This document shows, piece after piece, positions 1-8,800 of a stretch of 12,367 bases of DNA. The stretch is taken from assembly GCA_958354085.1 (NCBI GenBank), contig CATWUX010000059.1, positions 1 to 12,367 on the forward strand, written 5' to 3'. How positions within the stretch are numbered: the stretch's first letter is position 1; each line of letters begins with the position of its first letter. The stretch comes from an uncultured Oscillospiraceae bacterium (GTDB taxonomy: Bacteria > Bacillota > Clostridia > Oscillospirales > Acutalibacteraceae). A program made the translations under genes and the position numbers. The notes under the pieces were generated by a model. That model was not told where the DNA came from. It was given only the letters and a program-made list of their open reading frames with translations, and did not search any database.

Positions 1-15
1 GCTTAAGCTCTTTTG

Positions 16-38
16 AACCACTCGCCTAGCGAGTGGTT
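16..38 (+). terminator. Rho-independent terminator of an upstream plus-strand gene
   Basis: A perfect 10-bp inverted repeat (16-25 with 29-38) has a 3-nt loop and runs into TTTT (37-40) on the plus strand. The other side has no matching A-run, so it should work mainly on plus-strand transcription. It most likely ends a gene lying left of the window, which would then converge on the minus-strand gene at 105-3320. Confidence 0.65.
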
Positions 39-47
39 TTACTATAC

Positions 48-79
48 AAAAAGGCCACCGGACATAAAAGCCGGTGGCC
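48..79 (-). terminator. Rho-independent terminator of the DUF5107-TPR gene
   Basis: A perfect 9-bp GC-rich stem (53-61 with 71-79) with a 9-nt loop is followed, reading on the minus strand, by five T (complement of 48-52). It lies 25 bp past the stop codon of the minus-strand gene at 105-3320, the right place and polarity to end that transcript. Confidence 0.8.
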
Positions 80-104
80 AAAGCAGATACAATGAACGAA
101 GTGC

Positions 105-3100
105 TCAGCGCAAGAAGCCTTGCTTGCAAAAGGTTAACGCCAATAGATTTTCATAATTCTGAGTGGTTGCCTCCCGAATAAAGTCTGCCGCCTTTTCTGG
201 CCGATTCATCGCGTCAAAGCACAGTGCCATCAAATAGCTATACTGTTCACGACGGCACTTGTCAGGATCGTCCATAAACGAGATAAAAAACGGCGTGGTG
301 CCAAAGAAGCCGTTGTCCTTTGTGTCAATGATCTTTTGCCACTCGCGGTACATGGTCGTGATCACGCCCTGCGCCTTCAGCGGTTCACCTAAGTGTCGCC
401 AGGCATTGGCCTGGAAATAGGGCAGTTCTTTGAGATGCATATTGCTGAAATACTCAATACCGATGGTCGCAATATATCGAAAAATCTCCTGTGCCTCGTC
501 CGTCTCGCCCAGTTGTTCCAGCGCCAGCGCCTGATGATACTTCAGCGGCACCAGCTTGCAGTGGTTCCAAAGACCTGCCCCCAGCGATTGCGGCAGGCTC
601 TGACCGTGCTTGAACACCTCCAGCGCCTCAGCAATTTTGCCCGCCGCCATCAACCGACGGCCGATGACCAGATGTGCAAACAAATACTGATCCGCGATAG
701 CATGCTCGCCTCCCTCACAGGGAACAAATTCATGACCCATCAACACGGCAATGGCATCCTCCGGACGAAAATCCTGATTATATGCCTTGGCCAGCTCAGT
801 AAAGCAATCGTCACGGGTGATAGTATGAGACCGCAGAAACGCAATCTTCTCTGCCGGAGCAATCCCCAGCTTATCCATCAGCACCACCGTCTCATACACC
901 AATTCTTCCTCATCGGGCGCCAATTCCAAAGCCCGGTACATCAGATCCAACGCTTCCTCCCGTCGTCCCAAATGACTGAAGCAAGCTACAGCATGATTGC
1001 GAAGGCTGATGTAATCGCTGCACTCCTGCCACAGGGCATCGGCTTGCGCATATTGCCGTTTGTTGTATAATAAGCAGCCCAGCAGCATCTTGGCATTGGA
1101 ATCGGTAGGATCGCTCTCCAGCGCCGCACGCAGGATACGCATTTCTTCACTCCTCACAGGATAAGCTTTACCCACCGGAGCCTTGGCGGCACGGCAACGA
1201 TAGTCGGTCGCATCTTTGCCGCTCAGCGCCGCATAATACCCCAACGCATACCACACCATGGCGCAAGCCGTCTGCGGCTTTTCTCTTACCACGCCCTCCA
1301 GCAAAGCCAAAATATCGGCGTAAAGCCCCATAGCATCCATGTCGAAGGCGATATCAAAACAAGTCTGTGCCGCGTCGCTGTCCATGCGCTCGTACAAATC
1401 GTCGGCGCCGGCCAGATACCGCATCCAATGATCCAATGGATCGGCTGCCAATTGTTCAGCGATCAGGGCATCCGTATCGTTGCCGAGCGCGCGGCTGGCT
1501 ATCACCAGCACCGCCTTCGCCGTGGAATTGTTCCGCCCGTAGTTCAAAGCTGTGTTGGCGTGGCGAACAGCATCCTCATAATCCCTGTTCCGAATATCCA
1601 GCATAGCAATGCGGGTCATGGCTTTATTGACCGTATCCGCCGCCCATGCCGCTTTACTATAATAATCGTAAGCTTTCTTTTGCTTACCCATGGCCTCTAG
1701 GATCTGCGCATAGACATAGTAAACCTCGCCGCTTTGTACCCGTGTGTTATACAGGCAAATGTTCTCAATCGCTCGCTCGATATACGTCTTGGCAGATTCA
1801 TAGCAATAGCGGCCCAGCTCGTATTTTGCCATGGCAATCAAGGACGGGATATGATGAATATCCCGCTTGAGCGCCTCTTTCCAGTAGCTGTCGGGCATCA
1901 CGGCGGGGTCACGGTACTGATCCACATGCACGCCGGCCAAATACAGTTCTTGTGCGCTATTCATACCGGCGGCACTGGGCATATCAGTGATAACCTCCGG
2001 CATATTGTATTGATCAAACGGTTTCTCCTCGTACTCCGCCACGGTCGCGCCACCGGCCGTCACCGTCACGGTGACATAGGCAGGCAATACCGGCAAAGGC
2101 AATGCGGTGCAGACATCCGGATTCAGTGTGCATGTCTCCGCCAGCAGCGTCTTTCCCTCCGCTTCCACACGGATGACAGCTTCGGCATAGGGGCGGGTAG
2201 ATTGCAGCTTCAGCACCGCGTTTTCACGGTCGATCTTCAGCGCCAGCTTCAGGTTGGCAAAGGTGGGGACGCCAATTGCCGAGATCGGATACCAGTATTG
2301 AGAGAATTCCTTGGTCTCATACGGCTCCAGCCAAGCAAAGTTCGGTTGATTGTCCGAATAGGAGCCTGCCATCAGCTCGGCATACTGGCCATCGGTATCC
2401 GTCAGCGCATTTTCCCAGGATTTTGCCAGCTGGCAATAGCCCCAGGTAAACATCTTTTTGCCGGGAGAGACGTGGTGATCGCCGATATGCACCACGCCGC
2501 ACTGCTTACCATGGTCGTAGCCTCCAAAGAAATCGAAATCCGAAGCTGCCGCAAAATAGGAAGTAGCCGGTTTGGTATTCTTGTGCCAAGAAATATCCCG
2601 CGCCTCCTCCATGGGGATACCGTTAAAAATACCGTTGCCGGCAATCGGAAAGGTCGTGCGGGATTTCAGATAATGAAAGTTGACATAAGACACATCCTGC
2701 GGGAAAAAAATCTGGTATTTCTCATTCACCGGCACGGCCGCATTCTCCCACCACAAAAAAGAGTGCGGCGCCGCCGTACGGTTATACAGCCGCATCCGCG
2801 TCTCGAAGCATTTTTCTCCGGGGCGCAGCACGATGCCGACCATTCCCTTCATCCGGTCAATGGGATCATGCTCTGACAGCCAACAAATCACTGTTCCGTC
2901 CTTGCCCTTTTCGATTGCATAGTCACAGGGCATAAACCCGGAGCCACGGTGATGAAACGGCCAATTAAACTCCACACCGCCGGAAATCCACGAACCCAAC
3001 ACACCGATCAACGCCGGCTTGATCACATGCTGTTTATAGAAAAAGTCATAACCGGTCGTCTTGTCATAAGCGGAATAAATGCGTCCGCCTATCTCCGGCA

Positions 3101-3320
3101 AGATTTGAATTTTAATATATTCGTTTTCAATCTCGACCACTTCATAGGTACGTTCGATAGGTTTATCCCGATTCACGCGCAAAACCACTTTATTGGGATA
3201 GGGACGGCCTGAAGTGCGCTGATGCACGCGGTTTTCCGCAAACATGGGCAATGTTTCCGCTGCTGGCTCCGGATAGGTGGGAATTACCAGCTGTTTGACC
3301 GCAATACTTGTGTCTTTCAT
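105..3320 (-). CDS. DUF5107-like domain protein with C-terminal TPR repeats
   Basis: This 1071-residue protein has no signal peptide or membrane segment, so it is probably cytoplasmic. Residues about 40-350 match my recollection of DUF5107, a beta-rich domain related to galactose mutarotases. Visible features are LPEIGGRIYSAYD (74-86), a GGVEFNWPFHHRG stretch (114-126) and an LWWENAAV stretch (189-196). E117 and E192 are acidic candidates for a sugar-binding or catalytic pocket. Residues about 350-450 look like a beta-sandwich linker. From about 455 to the end the protein is helical, with repeated TPR-like pairs, for example around 533-560, 565-595, 740-770 and 775-802. The ATG at 3320 has a good AAAGGAG site (plus 3328-3334) 7 nt upstream. 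DUF5107-TPR proteins commonly sit beside glycosidase genes, as here, but I know of no secure activity. It is transcribed away from the AraC regulator and is probably controlled by it. The DUF name is from memory; the helical-repeat half is clear. Confidence 0.85.
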   Translation of the reverse strand: MKDTSIAVKQLVIPTYPEPAAETLPMFAENRVHQRTSGRPYPNKVVLRVNRDKPIERTYEVVEIENEYIKIQILPEIGGRIYSAYDKTTGYDFFYKQHVIKPALIGVLGSWISGGVEFNWPFHHRGSGFMPCDYAIEKGKDGTVICWLSEHDPIDRMKGMVGIVLRPGEKCFETRMRLYNRTAAPHSFLWWENAAVPVNEKYQIFFPQDVSYVNFHYLKSRTTFPIAGNGIFNGIPMEEARDISWHKNTKPATSYFAAASDFDFFGGYDHGKQCGVVHIGDHHVSPGKKMFTWGYCQLAKSWENALTDTDGQYAELMAGSYSDNQPNFAWLEPYETKEFSQYWYPISAIGVPTFANLKLALKIDRENAVLKLQSTRPYAEAVIRVEAEGKTLLAETCTLNPDVCTALPLPVLPAYVTVTVTAGGATVAEYEEKPFDQYNMPEVITDMPSAAGMNSAQELYLAGVHVDQYRDPAVMPDSYWKEALKRDIHHIPSLIAMAKYELGRYCYESAKTYIERAIENICLYNTRVQSGEVYYVYAQILEAMGKQKKAYDYYSKAAWAADTVNKAMTRIAMLDIRNRDYEDAVRHANTALNYGRNNSTAKAVLVIASRALGNDTDALIAEQLAADPLDHWMRYLAGADDLYERMDSDAAQTCFDIAFDMDAMGLYADILALLEGVVREKPQTACAMVWYALGYYAALSGKDATDYRCRAAKAPVGKAYPVRSEEMRILRAALESDPTDSNAKMLLGCLLYNKRQYAQADALWQECSDYISLRNHAVACFSHLGRREEALDLMYRALELAPDEEELVYETVVLMDKLGIAPAEKIAFLRSHTITRDDCFTELAKAYNQDFRPEDAIAVLMGHEFVPCEGGEHAIADQYLFAHLVIGRRLMAAGKIAEALEVFKHGQSLPQSLGAGLWNHCKLVPLKYHQALALEQLGETDEAQEIFRYIATIGIEYFSNMHLKELPYFQANAWRHLGEPLKAQGVITTMYREWQKIIDTKDNGFFGTTPFFISFMDDPDKCRREQYSYLMALCFDAMNRPEKAADFIREATTQNYENLLALTFCKQGFLR

Positions 3321-3350
3321 GAAAACACTCCTTTACAATTTCTTGGTTTC

Positions 3351-3380
3351 ATTGTACTATATAAAAAGGCGGTATATAAA
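3351..3380 (-). promoter_or_regulatory. Candidate promoter for the DUF5107-TPR gene
   Basis: On the minus strand TTTATA (complement of 3375-3380) is followed after 18 bp by TACAAT (complement of 3351-3356), 30 bp before the start codon. The -10 is a 5/6 match and the -35 a 4/6 match. A weak -35 is typical of a promoter needing an activator, which fits the AraC gene beside it. Confidence 0.4.
3352..3380 (+). promoter_or_regulatory. Candidate promoter for the AraC-family regulator gene
   Basis: TTGTAC (3352-3357) and TATAAA (3375-3380) are 17 bp apart on the plus strand, upstream of the regulator gene at 3427. They occupy almost the same bases as the opposing minus-strand promoter: the -10 of each overlaps the -35 of the other. 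If both are real they would compete. Confidence 0.35.
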
Positions 3381-3396
3381 CCGAAAAAGCGATTAT
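3363..3396. promoter_or_regulatory. Candidate AraC-type operator: two direct repeats 21 bp apart
   Basis: The pattern AAAAAG, four variable bases, TAT occurs at 3363-3375 and again at 3384-3396, exactly 21 bp apart in the same orientation. AraC-family dimers typically bind two direct half-sites about two helical turns apart. The pair overlaps and lies just upstream of the candidate -35 of the minus-strand gene, where an activator of that class would sit. The region is A-rich, so chance is possible. Confidence 0.4.
3370..3383. repeat. Near-palindrome in the divergent promoter region
   Basis: Fourteen bases, CGGTATATAAACCG, are palindromic at 12 of 14 positions. The element covers the -35 of the minus-strand promoter and the -10 of the plus-strand promoter. 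It could be an operator for a symmetric dimer or part of the AraC-site context. Confidence 0.3.
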
Positions 3397-3426
3397 TTTT
3401 TAAGAAATCCGACTGAGGTGATATAA

Positions 3427-4218
3427 ATGCAGCCGTTCACCATGCCTTCGCATCTTAACTGTGGCTATTTCGATTGCAGTGAATTTTCCGGACTGAAGGA
3501 ATCGCCGGAACGTCATGTGCACCAATACGAAATTGAATTGTATTTAGAAAACGGGCGCGAGACCTTTCTCAACGGTCAAAGTATTCCGATTCAAAAGGAT
3601 CATGTGGTCATAACGCGACCCGGCGACCGCCGTCACAGCCTGCTGCCTTTTAAGACCCTGTTTCTGAAGTTTGATGCTGCCGACCGGCTGGCGGCTGTTC
3701 TGGAAGAACTGCCCGCCTGCTTTTTCGCGCTACACGCGCGGCAGGTGCAAGAAATTCTCCACGAAATTATTGTGCTGAACGAATCCAAAGAGCCGGATGA
3801 ATGCCTTCTCTACGGCCGTATGCTGCTTGTGCTTGGACTACTGCGTCAGGACGCCGCCCAAAGCGGGCGGGGCATTCACAATCAGTTTCCAGCCATGCAG
3901 GATGCCAAAAAATATATAGATGCCCATTATGGCGAGCGGATTTCCACCGCCGAAGTTGCCGCCGCCGTGAATCTCAGTGACTCTCGTTTCCGCTATTTGT
4001 TCCGGATGGCCTATGGCATCTCACCGCACCAATATTTGATAGACGTGCGGATTTCCGCCGCCAAGCAAATGTTGTGGGATACCAATAATTCCATTACGAC
4101 CATTGCCGAGCAATGCGGTTTTGGCTGCCAGCAATATTTCAATGACGTTTTTAAGCGTGAAACCGACACGTCTCCCGGACGCTATCGCAGTGCGTTCTGC
4201 CACAAATACACGTTATGA
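3427..4218 (+). CDS. AraC-family transcriptional regulator
   Basis: This 263-residue regulator has a usual AraC-family layout. Residues about 20-90 form a cupin-like sensing domain with a His-rich start (ERHVHQYEIELYL, 29-41) and a PGDRRH turn (65-70). Residues about 158-258 form the double helix-turn-helix DNA-binding domain: the first helix pair is about 172-192 and the second about 223-244, followed by the family signature SPGRYR (249-254). The ATG at 3427 follows a GAGGTGAT site (3415-3422). The gene lies between a divergent DUF5107-TPR gene and two glycosidase genes in its own direction, so it is most likely a local activator responding to a sugar from the pathway. The ligand cannot be read from sequence. 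It may share a transcript with the glycosidases, though a 217-bp gap makes a second promoter likely. Confidence 0.93.
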   Translation: MQPFTMPSHLNCGYFDCSEFSGLKESPERHVHQYEIELYLENGRETFLNGQSIPIQKDHVVITRPGDRRHSLLPFKTLFLKFDAADRLAAVLEELPACFFALHARQVQEILHEIIVLNESKEPDECLLYGRMLLVLGLLRQDAAQSGRGIHNQFPAMQDAKKYIDAHYGERISTAEVAAAVNLSDSRFRYLFRMAYGISPHQYLIDVRISAAKQMLWDTNNSITTIAEQCGFGCQQYFNDVFKRETDTSPGRYRSAFCHKYTL

Positions 4219-4435
4219 ACCAATAAGCGAAGTAAAATTTTCTTTTCCCGTCCTCTTTCATGGCTACCTCTTGATTGTCCCTGACTATACTGCCGGATCT
4301 CGTGGCAAAACTGCCCGTATGGATTACCGATTTCTTTGGCTTTACTTGTATTGTAATATATGTAAAAATAGTAAATGTCAAGAAGCCAAAAGCCGGTTTT
4401 TCTGTCGGCAAACCTAGGACAATGGAGTGTTTGAA
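4219..4435 (+). other. Intergenic region upstream of the glycosidase pair
   Basis: These 217 bp contain no convincing gene. The part from about 4336 to 4376 is AT-rich and could hold a promoter: TTTACT (4341-4346) and TAAAAA (4363-4368) are 16 bp apart, a weak match. GTAA occurs three times at 9-bp steps (4353, 4362, 4371). AAAAGCCGGT (4388-4397) resembles AAAAGGCGGT (3364-3373) in the divergent promoter. No good terminator for the regulator gene was seen, so read-through into the glycosidases is possible. Confidence 0.4.
4424..4427 (+). promoter_or_regulatory. Ribosome binding site fixing the GH-A start
   Basis: GGAG (4424-4427) lies 8 nt before the ATG at 4436. A longer in-frame reading could begin at GTG 4427, but that codon overlaps the GGAG and would have no binding site of its own, so the ATG is preferred. 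Confidence 0.7.
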
Positions 4436-5875
4436 ATGCATCGCTTAACAAAAATTGGCGAAATCCGTCCGAAAACCACCCACGAGATCACCCAGTCCCG
4501 CATTGGCATCGGCTTTGAAAAGCTGGACAGAGATGTCTTTCGCCCGGAAGGCTGCTATGGCTTTCTGGAAACCTTAGGCGCCAAATGGGTTCGTATCCAA
4601 TCCGGCTGGGCTCGTACCGAATCCGTGAAGGGCATATACAATTTCCATTGGCTGGACGAGATCGTAGACAATCTTCTGGCGCACGATCTGGTGCCGTGGA
4701 TGTGCCTGTGCTACGGCAATGAGCTGTACGATGAAACCACCTGCAATAAAACCGGCGCCGTCGGTTGCCCGCCTGTGCTCTCCGACGAAGCAAAAGAGGC
4801 GTGGGATCGTTATGTGCGTGCCACCGTGGAACATTATCGCGGCCGCATCGGCTATTATGAAGTATGGAACGAACCGGACGGCCCCTGGTGCTGGAAGCAC
4901 GGCCCCAGCGGCACCGAATACGGCGAGTATGCGGTTCGCACCGGGAAGGTGATACGTGCCGTGGATCCCGGCGCCAAAATTTTTGCCGGCGCCACCTGTA
5001 TGCGCGAGCTGGATTTTCTCTGCGATGCGTTGGAAGCCGGTATGGGCGACTGGATTGACGACGTAACCTATCATAATTACAGCACGGATATCGAAAACGG
5101 CGTCACCGAAGTCATGCAGGCTCGTCGTGCACTGATTGACCGTTTTAATCCCAAGCTCGGCATCATCCAGGGAGAAAGCGGCGCCCCCTCCGATTGGAGA
5201 GGTCGCGGCGCCTACCACTTCTGCTACTGGACCGAGGATATTCAAGCCAAGGTGATCGCCCGCCGCTTGCTGCTGGATCTGACCACAGAGATCAAATTCT
5301 CTTCCATCTTTTCGCTGGTGGATATGTACGAGGATTTATCCGGTCTGGATACTGTACGGCATAAAGAAAACTACGGCTTTTTCGGCCTGATGCGCGAAAA
5401 ATTTGACGGTGCCGTTCCCACCGGCGAATATGAGCCGAAGCCTTCCTATAAAGCTATGCAAACCATTTGTTCCCTGACCTCCAACGATGTGCAGTCCGCC
5501 GAACTGCCCGTCATGTTTATCACGCTGCCCAGCATCGGTTTTGACGGCAAAGACATCGAAGCCTACCGTTCCTACAACACCACCCGTATACGCACTTCGG
5601 CTTTTCGAAAAGCGAACAACAGCTACGGCTTTGCTTACTGGATGGCGACTTCCGTACTGGAAACCACTGTGCGCAGCACCGTTTCCCTGCTGTGTATGGA
5701 GATGCCCCGCGATGTCCGTTTAGTGGATGTTTGCACCGGCGCCGTTTATGAAATCCCCGAATCCATGATCGTCCCTAAGGGCGAGCATGCTTTCCAGCTG
5801 GTGAATCTGCCATTGACCGATGCACCCTTGATGGTCACCTTTGGCGACTTCACCGATTTCAGCGAAACCGTTTGA
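4436..5875 (+). CDS. Clan GH-A glycoside hydrolase, GH39-like
   Basis: The 479-residue protein has a (beta/alpha)8-barrel glycosidase pattern over residues about 20-350, then a small beta-rich domain to the end, as in GH39-type enzymes. The acid/base is very likely E146 in YEVWNEPDGP (Asn-Glu-Pro is the clan GH-A hallmark) and the nucleophile E247 in IIQGESGAPS. A conserved-looking YHNY (212-215) fits the barrel wall near the active site, and R53 in WVRIQSGW fits the second strand. These two glutamates imply a retaining mechanism. There is no signal peptide, so it should act in the cytoplasm on imported oligosaccharides. It precedes the GH2 gene by 16 bp, so the two are almost certainly co-transcribed. 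The nearest family I can name is GH39 (xylosidase or iduronidase type), but it could belong to another GH-A family. The substrate is unknown. Confidence 0.85.
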   Translation: MHRLTKIGEIRPKTTHEITQSRIGIGFEKLDRDVFRPEGCYGFLETLGAKWVRIQSGWARTESVKGIYNFHWLDEIVDNLLAHDLVPWMCLCYGNELYDETTCNKTGAVGCPPVLSDEAKEAWDRYVRATVEHYRGRIGYYEVWNEPDGPWCWKHGPSGTEYGEYAVRTGKVIRAVDPGAKIFAGATCMRELDFLCDALEAGMGDWIDDVTYHNYSTDIENGVTEVMQARRALIDRFNPKLGIIQGESGAPSDWRGRGAYHFCYWTEDIQAKVIARRLLLDLTTEIKFSSIFSLVDMYEDLSGLDTVRHKENYGFFGLMREKFDGAVPTGEYEPKPSYKAMQTICSLTSNDVQSAELPVMFITLPSIGFDGKDIEAYRSYNTTRIRTSAFRKANNSYGFAYWMATSVLETTVRSTVSLLCMEMPRDVRLVDVCTGAVYEIPESMIVPKGEHAFQLVNLPLTDAPLMVTFGDFTDFSETV

Positions 5876-5878
5876 CGC

Positions 5879-5885
5879 GGAGGGG
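5879..5885 (+). promoter_or_regulatory. Ribosome binding site fixing the GH2 start
   Basis: GGAGGGG (5879-5885) lies 6 nt before ATG 5892 and 3 nt after the stop of the preceding glycosidase. A longer in-frame reading from TTG 5841 would overlap the previous gene and has no comparable site, so ATG 5892 is taken as the start. Confidence 0.8.
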
Positions 5886-5891
5886 ATACAT

Positions 5892-8800
5892 ATGTTGGTT
5901 TCCCAAAATGCAGAACCATCGTTCTTAACCGACCCGTCCGTCTTTGCCGTCAACCGGTTGCCGGCCGTCTCCGACCATGCGATTTATCCGTCTCTGGAGG
6001 CAGCTCGCGCCGATGAACGGGAAAGTCTATGGCCTGTTTCTCCCTTTTATCAAGTGTTGGACGGCACATGGCGCTTGCAATGGTATCCCCAAGGCTCTGC
6101 CGCGCTGCCTCCCTTCCCGGCCGGTGACCTGTCCGATTGGGACACCATTTACGTTCCGGGCCATCTGCAATTGCAGCAAAACGGGAAATACGGCCGGCCT
6201 CAATATTTGAACACCACCTATCCTTGGGAAGGAATCGAGCCAGTAGAACCGCCTCATATCCCATCTGCACAGCACAATCCGCTGGCGTATTATGCATTGG
6301 ATTTTGATGCCGTCGATTCCTTTCAATCCGCGGGTCGTACCGTATTGTCGCTGCAAGGTGTCGAGCCTTGCGCCTATGTGTGGTTAAACGGTGCCTTTGT
6401 CGGCTATGCCGAGGATAGCTTCACTCCGAGCGAATTTGATGTTACGGCACTGCTGCATGCCACCGGTAACCGGCTCTGCATCGCCGTATATCGCTTTTGC
6501 TCTGCATCCTGGCTGGAAGATCAGGACTTTTTCCGCTTCTTCGGCATTTTCCGCAGTGTCCTACTGCGCTATGAGCCGGCCATCCATCTGCGGAATCTGC
6601 GGATCCGCACCAAATTGTCGGAGGATTTTTCCAATGCCCTCCTATCCGCCGAACTAACCTTGGGAACGACAGGCACGGTTGCTGCCCGCTTGCTGGATCC
6701 TGCCGGGCAATCGGTTGGGGAGGCGGTTTTCACCGGTACGGAAGGAGCCATCGAAATTCCGGTTGCAGCGCCTCAGCTATGGAGCGGCGAAATGCCGCAG
6801 CTTTATAAGCTGGAGCTCACAGTCGGAGACGGCTCCGCAATTACCGAAGCCATCATAGAACCGGTGGGATTCCGCCGGTTTGAGATGGTGGATAACAGCA
6901 TGCTCCTCAACGGCAAGCGAATCCTGTTTCACGGCGTTAACCGCCATGAATTCAACTGCCGTACCGGCCGCTGCATCACGGCGGACGATATGCTGTGGGA
7001 TATCCGCTTTTGTAAGCAACACAATATCAATGCGGTACGTACCAGCCATTACCCCAACCAGAGCCTTTGGTACCGGCTGTGCGACCGTTACGGCATCTAT
7101 CTCATTGATGAAACCAACATGGAAACTCACGGCAGCTGGAACTGCGGCCAGGCGATGAATGACTGGGTACCGGGCGATCATGACGAGTGGCTGCCGACCG
7201 TATTGGATCGCGGTCGCTCGATGATGGCGCGAGACTTCAATCACCCCAGCATTCTGATTTGGTCCTGCGGTAACGAAAGCCGCGGCGGTAGCGTCATTTG
7301 GCAGTTATCGGAGCAATTCCGTCGGGAGGATCCCTCACGGTTGGTACATTATGAAGGCTGTGCCGTGGATAACCGCTATCCGGAAACGACGGATATGATA
7401 TCCCGCATGTATTGCCGGCCGCAGAATGTGGAAAACATCCTCAAAAATGATCCCCGTCCCATGCTCAACTGTGAATACATGCACGCCATGGGTAACTCCT
7501 GCGGCGGTATTCAGCTCTATCTGGAGCTGGAGGAACGCTATCCACAGTATCAGGGCGGATTTGTATGGGATTATTTGGATCAAGCTCTGCTCATTGAGCA
7601 GCAAGACTACATCCGCCTTGGCTATGGAGGGGACTTCGGCGACCGCCCTAACAATGGGAACTTTTCCGGCAACGGCATTCTCTTCGCCGATCGCACTCCC
7701 ACTCCGAAAGCCGCGGAGGTGAAGGCTACCTATCAACCCTTCCGCTTTTGTTTCACCGATGCCGATGTAACCGTGGAAAGCCGCCGTATCTTTGCCGACG
7801 CCACGGATACCGTGCTGGTTCTGACGCTTCTGTGCGACGGCGTCCCCGTCACTGAGGATACGGTTCCGCTGACACTGCTTCCCGGCGCAGCACAAAAAAT
7901 TCCGCTTCCGCGACCCATGGATCAGCGTCCAGGCGAATGGGCGGTGATCGCTTCGGTTCGCTTGGTAAAGGCCACCATATGGGCACCCGCCAACCACGAA
8001 ATCGCTTTCGGCCAAACTGTTTTGGGCAAAACTACCGCCCATCCGACGCATGCCGCCGACACCCGTCTGGAACGCGGGCGCATGTATTTTGGCGTCACCT
8101 GCAGCGCTAACCATTCGCTGGCTTCCTACGGCAGCGGACTGGTTTCGATCCGTTCCGGCAGCTTTGAATGGTTAAGCCGTTCTCCACGCCCTATCTTCTG
8201 GCGCGCGACAACAGACAACGACCGTGGCTGCGGCCTTGGGTACCGTAATGGCTTCTGGGAAATGGCAACCCGCTACGCAAGGCCTTGCTCCCACCATTAT
8301 GTCACGCAGGACGCTCTGCCCCGACATACCATGACGTGGCAATTCACTCCGGATGGCAAGGGCCGCACGACTATTGAAACCACCTGGCTTACCGACGGCC
8401 GCATTCGGGTAGACTGTCATCTCGACGATATTGAGGAATTGCCGCCATTGCCGATCTTCGGCATGCAGTGGATACTGCCAGTCTCCTGCCAGCGGTTTAC
8501 TTATTACGGCCTCGGCCCGAAAGAAAATTATTGTGACCGTCTTTCCGGATGCCGATTGGGCCAATGGGAGCAAACTGTTGCCGAGCAGCTGACTCCCTAT
8601 CTGCGGCCGCAGGAATGCGCCAACCGTTGTCAGGTGCGGCAAGCTACCTTCTATGGCGAGGATGGCCACCGGCTGACCTTCACCGCCGAGGACAATGCCC
8701 CCTTCGATTTGCAGGTACTCCCGTATACCTATGATCAATTGGAAGCCGCTTATCATCCAGATGAGCTTCCTCCCGCTCGGTATACGGTGGTGCGGATTGC

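Noticed and set aside
1734..2876. A 380-codon open frame on the plus strand inside the DUF5107-TPR gene
   Set aside because: It lies wholly antisense to a well-supported gene, has no recognisable domain and is rich in His, Arg, Ile and Gln as expected of a shadow frame; no ribosome binding site was seen.
3382..3396. A second cre-like stretch (AAAAAGCGATTATT) in the divergent promoter
   Set aside because: Four mismatches to the consensus, with both symmetric ends missing; the AraC half-site reading explains it better.
4322..4335. A CcpA cre-like sequence upstream of the glycosidase pair
   Set aside because: Read on the minus strand it keeps the AAnCG core but misses three of the defined positions, too weak to call a catabolite-repression site.
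5841..5891. An N-terminal extension of the GH2 protein from TTG 5841
   Set aside because: It overlaps the preceding gene and lacks a binding site, while ATG 5892 has GGAGGGG at ideal distance.
7335..8114. A 259-codon minus-strand open frame inside the GH2 gene
   Set aside because: Antisense to conserved GH2 catalytic sequence; its openness follows from codon bias of the real gene.
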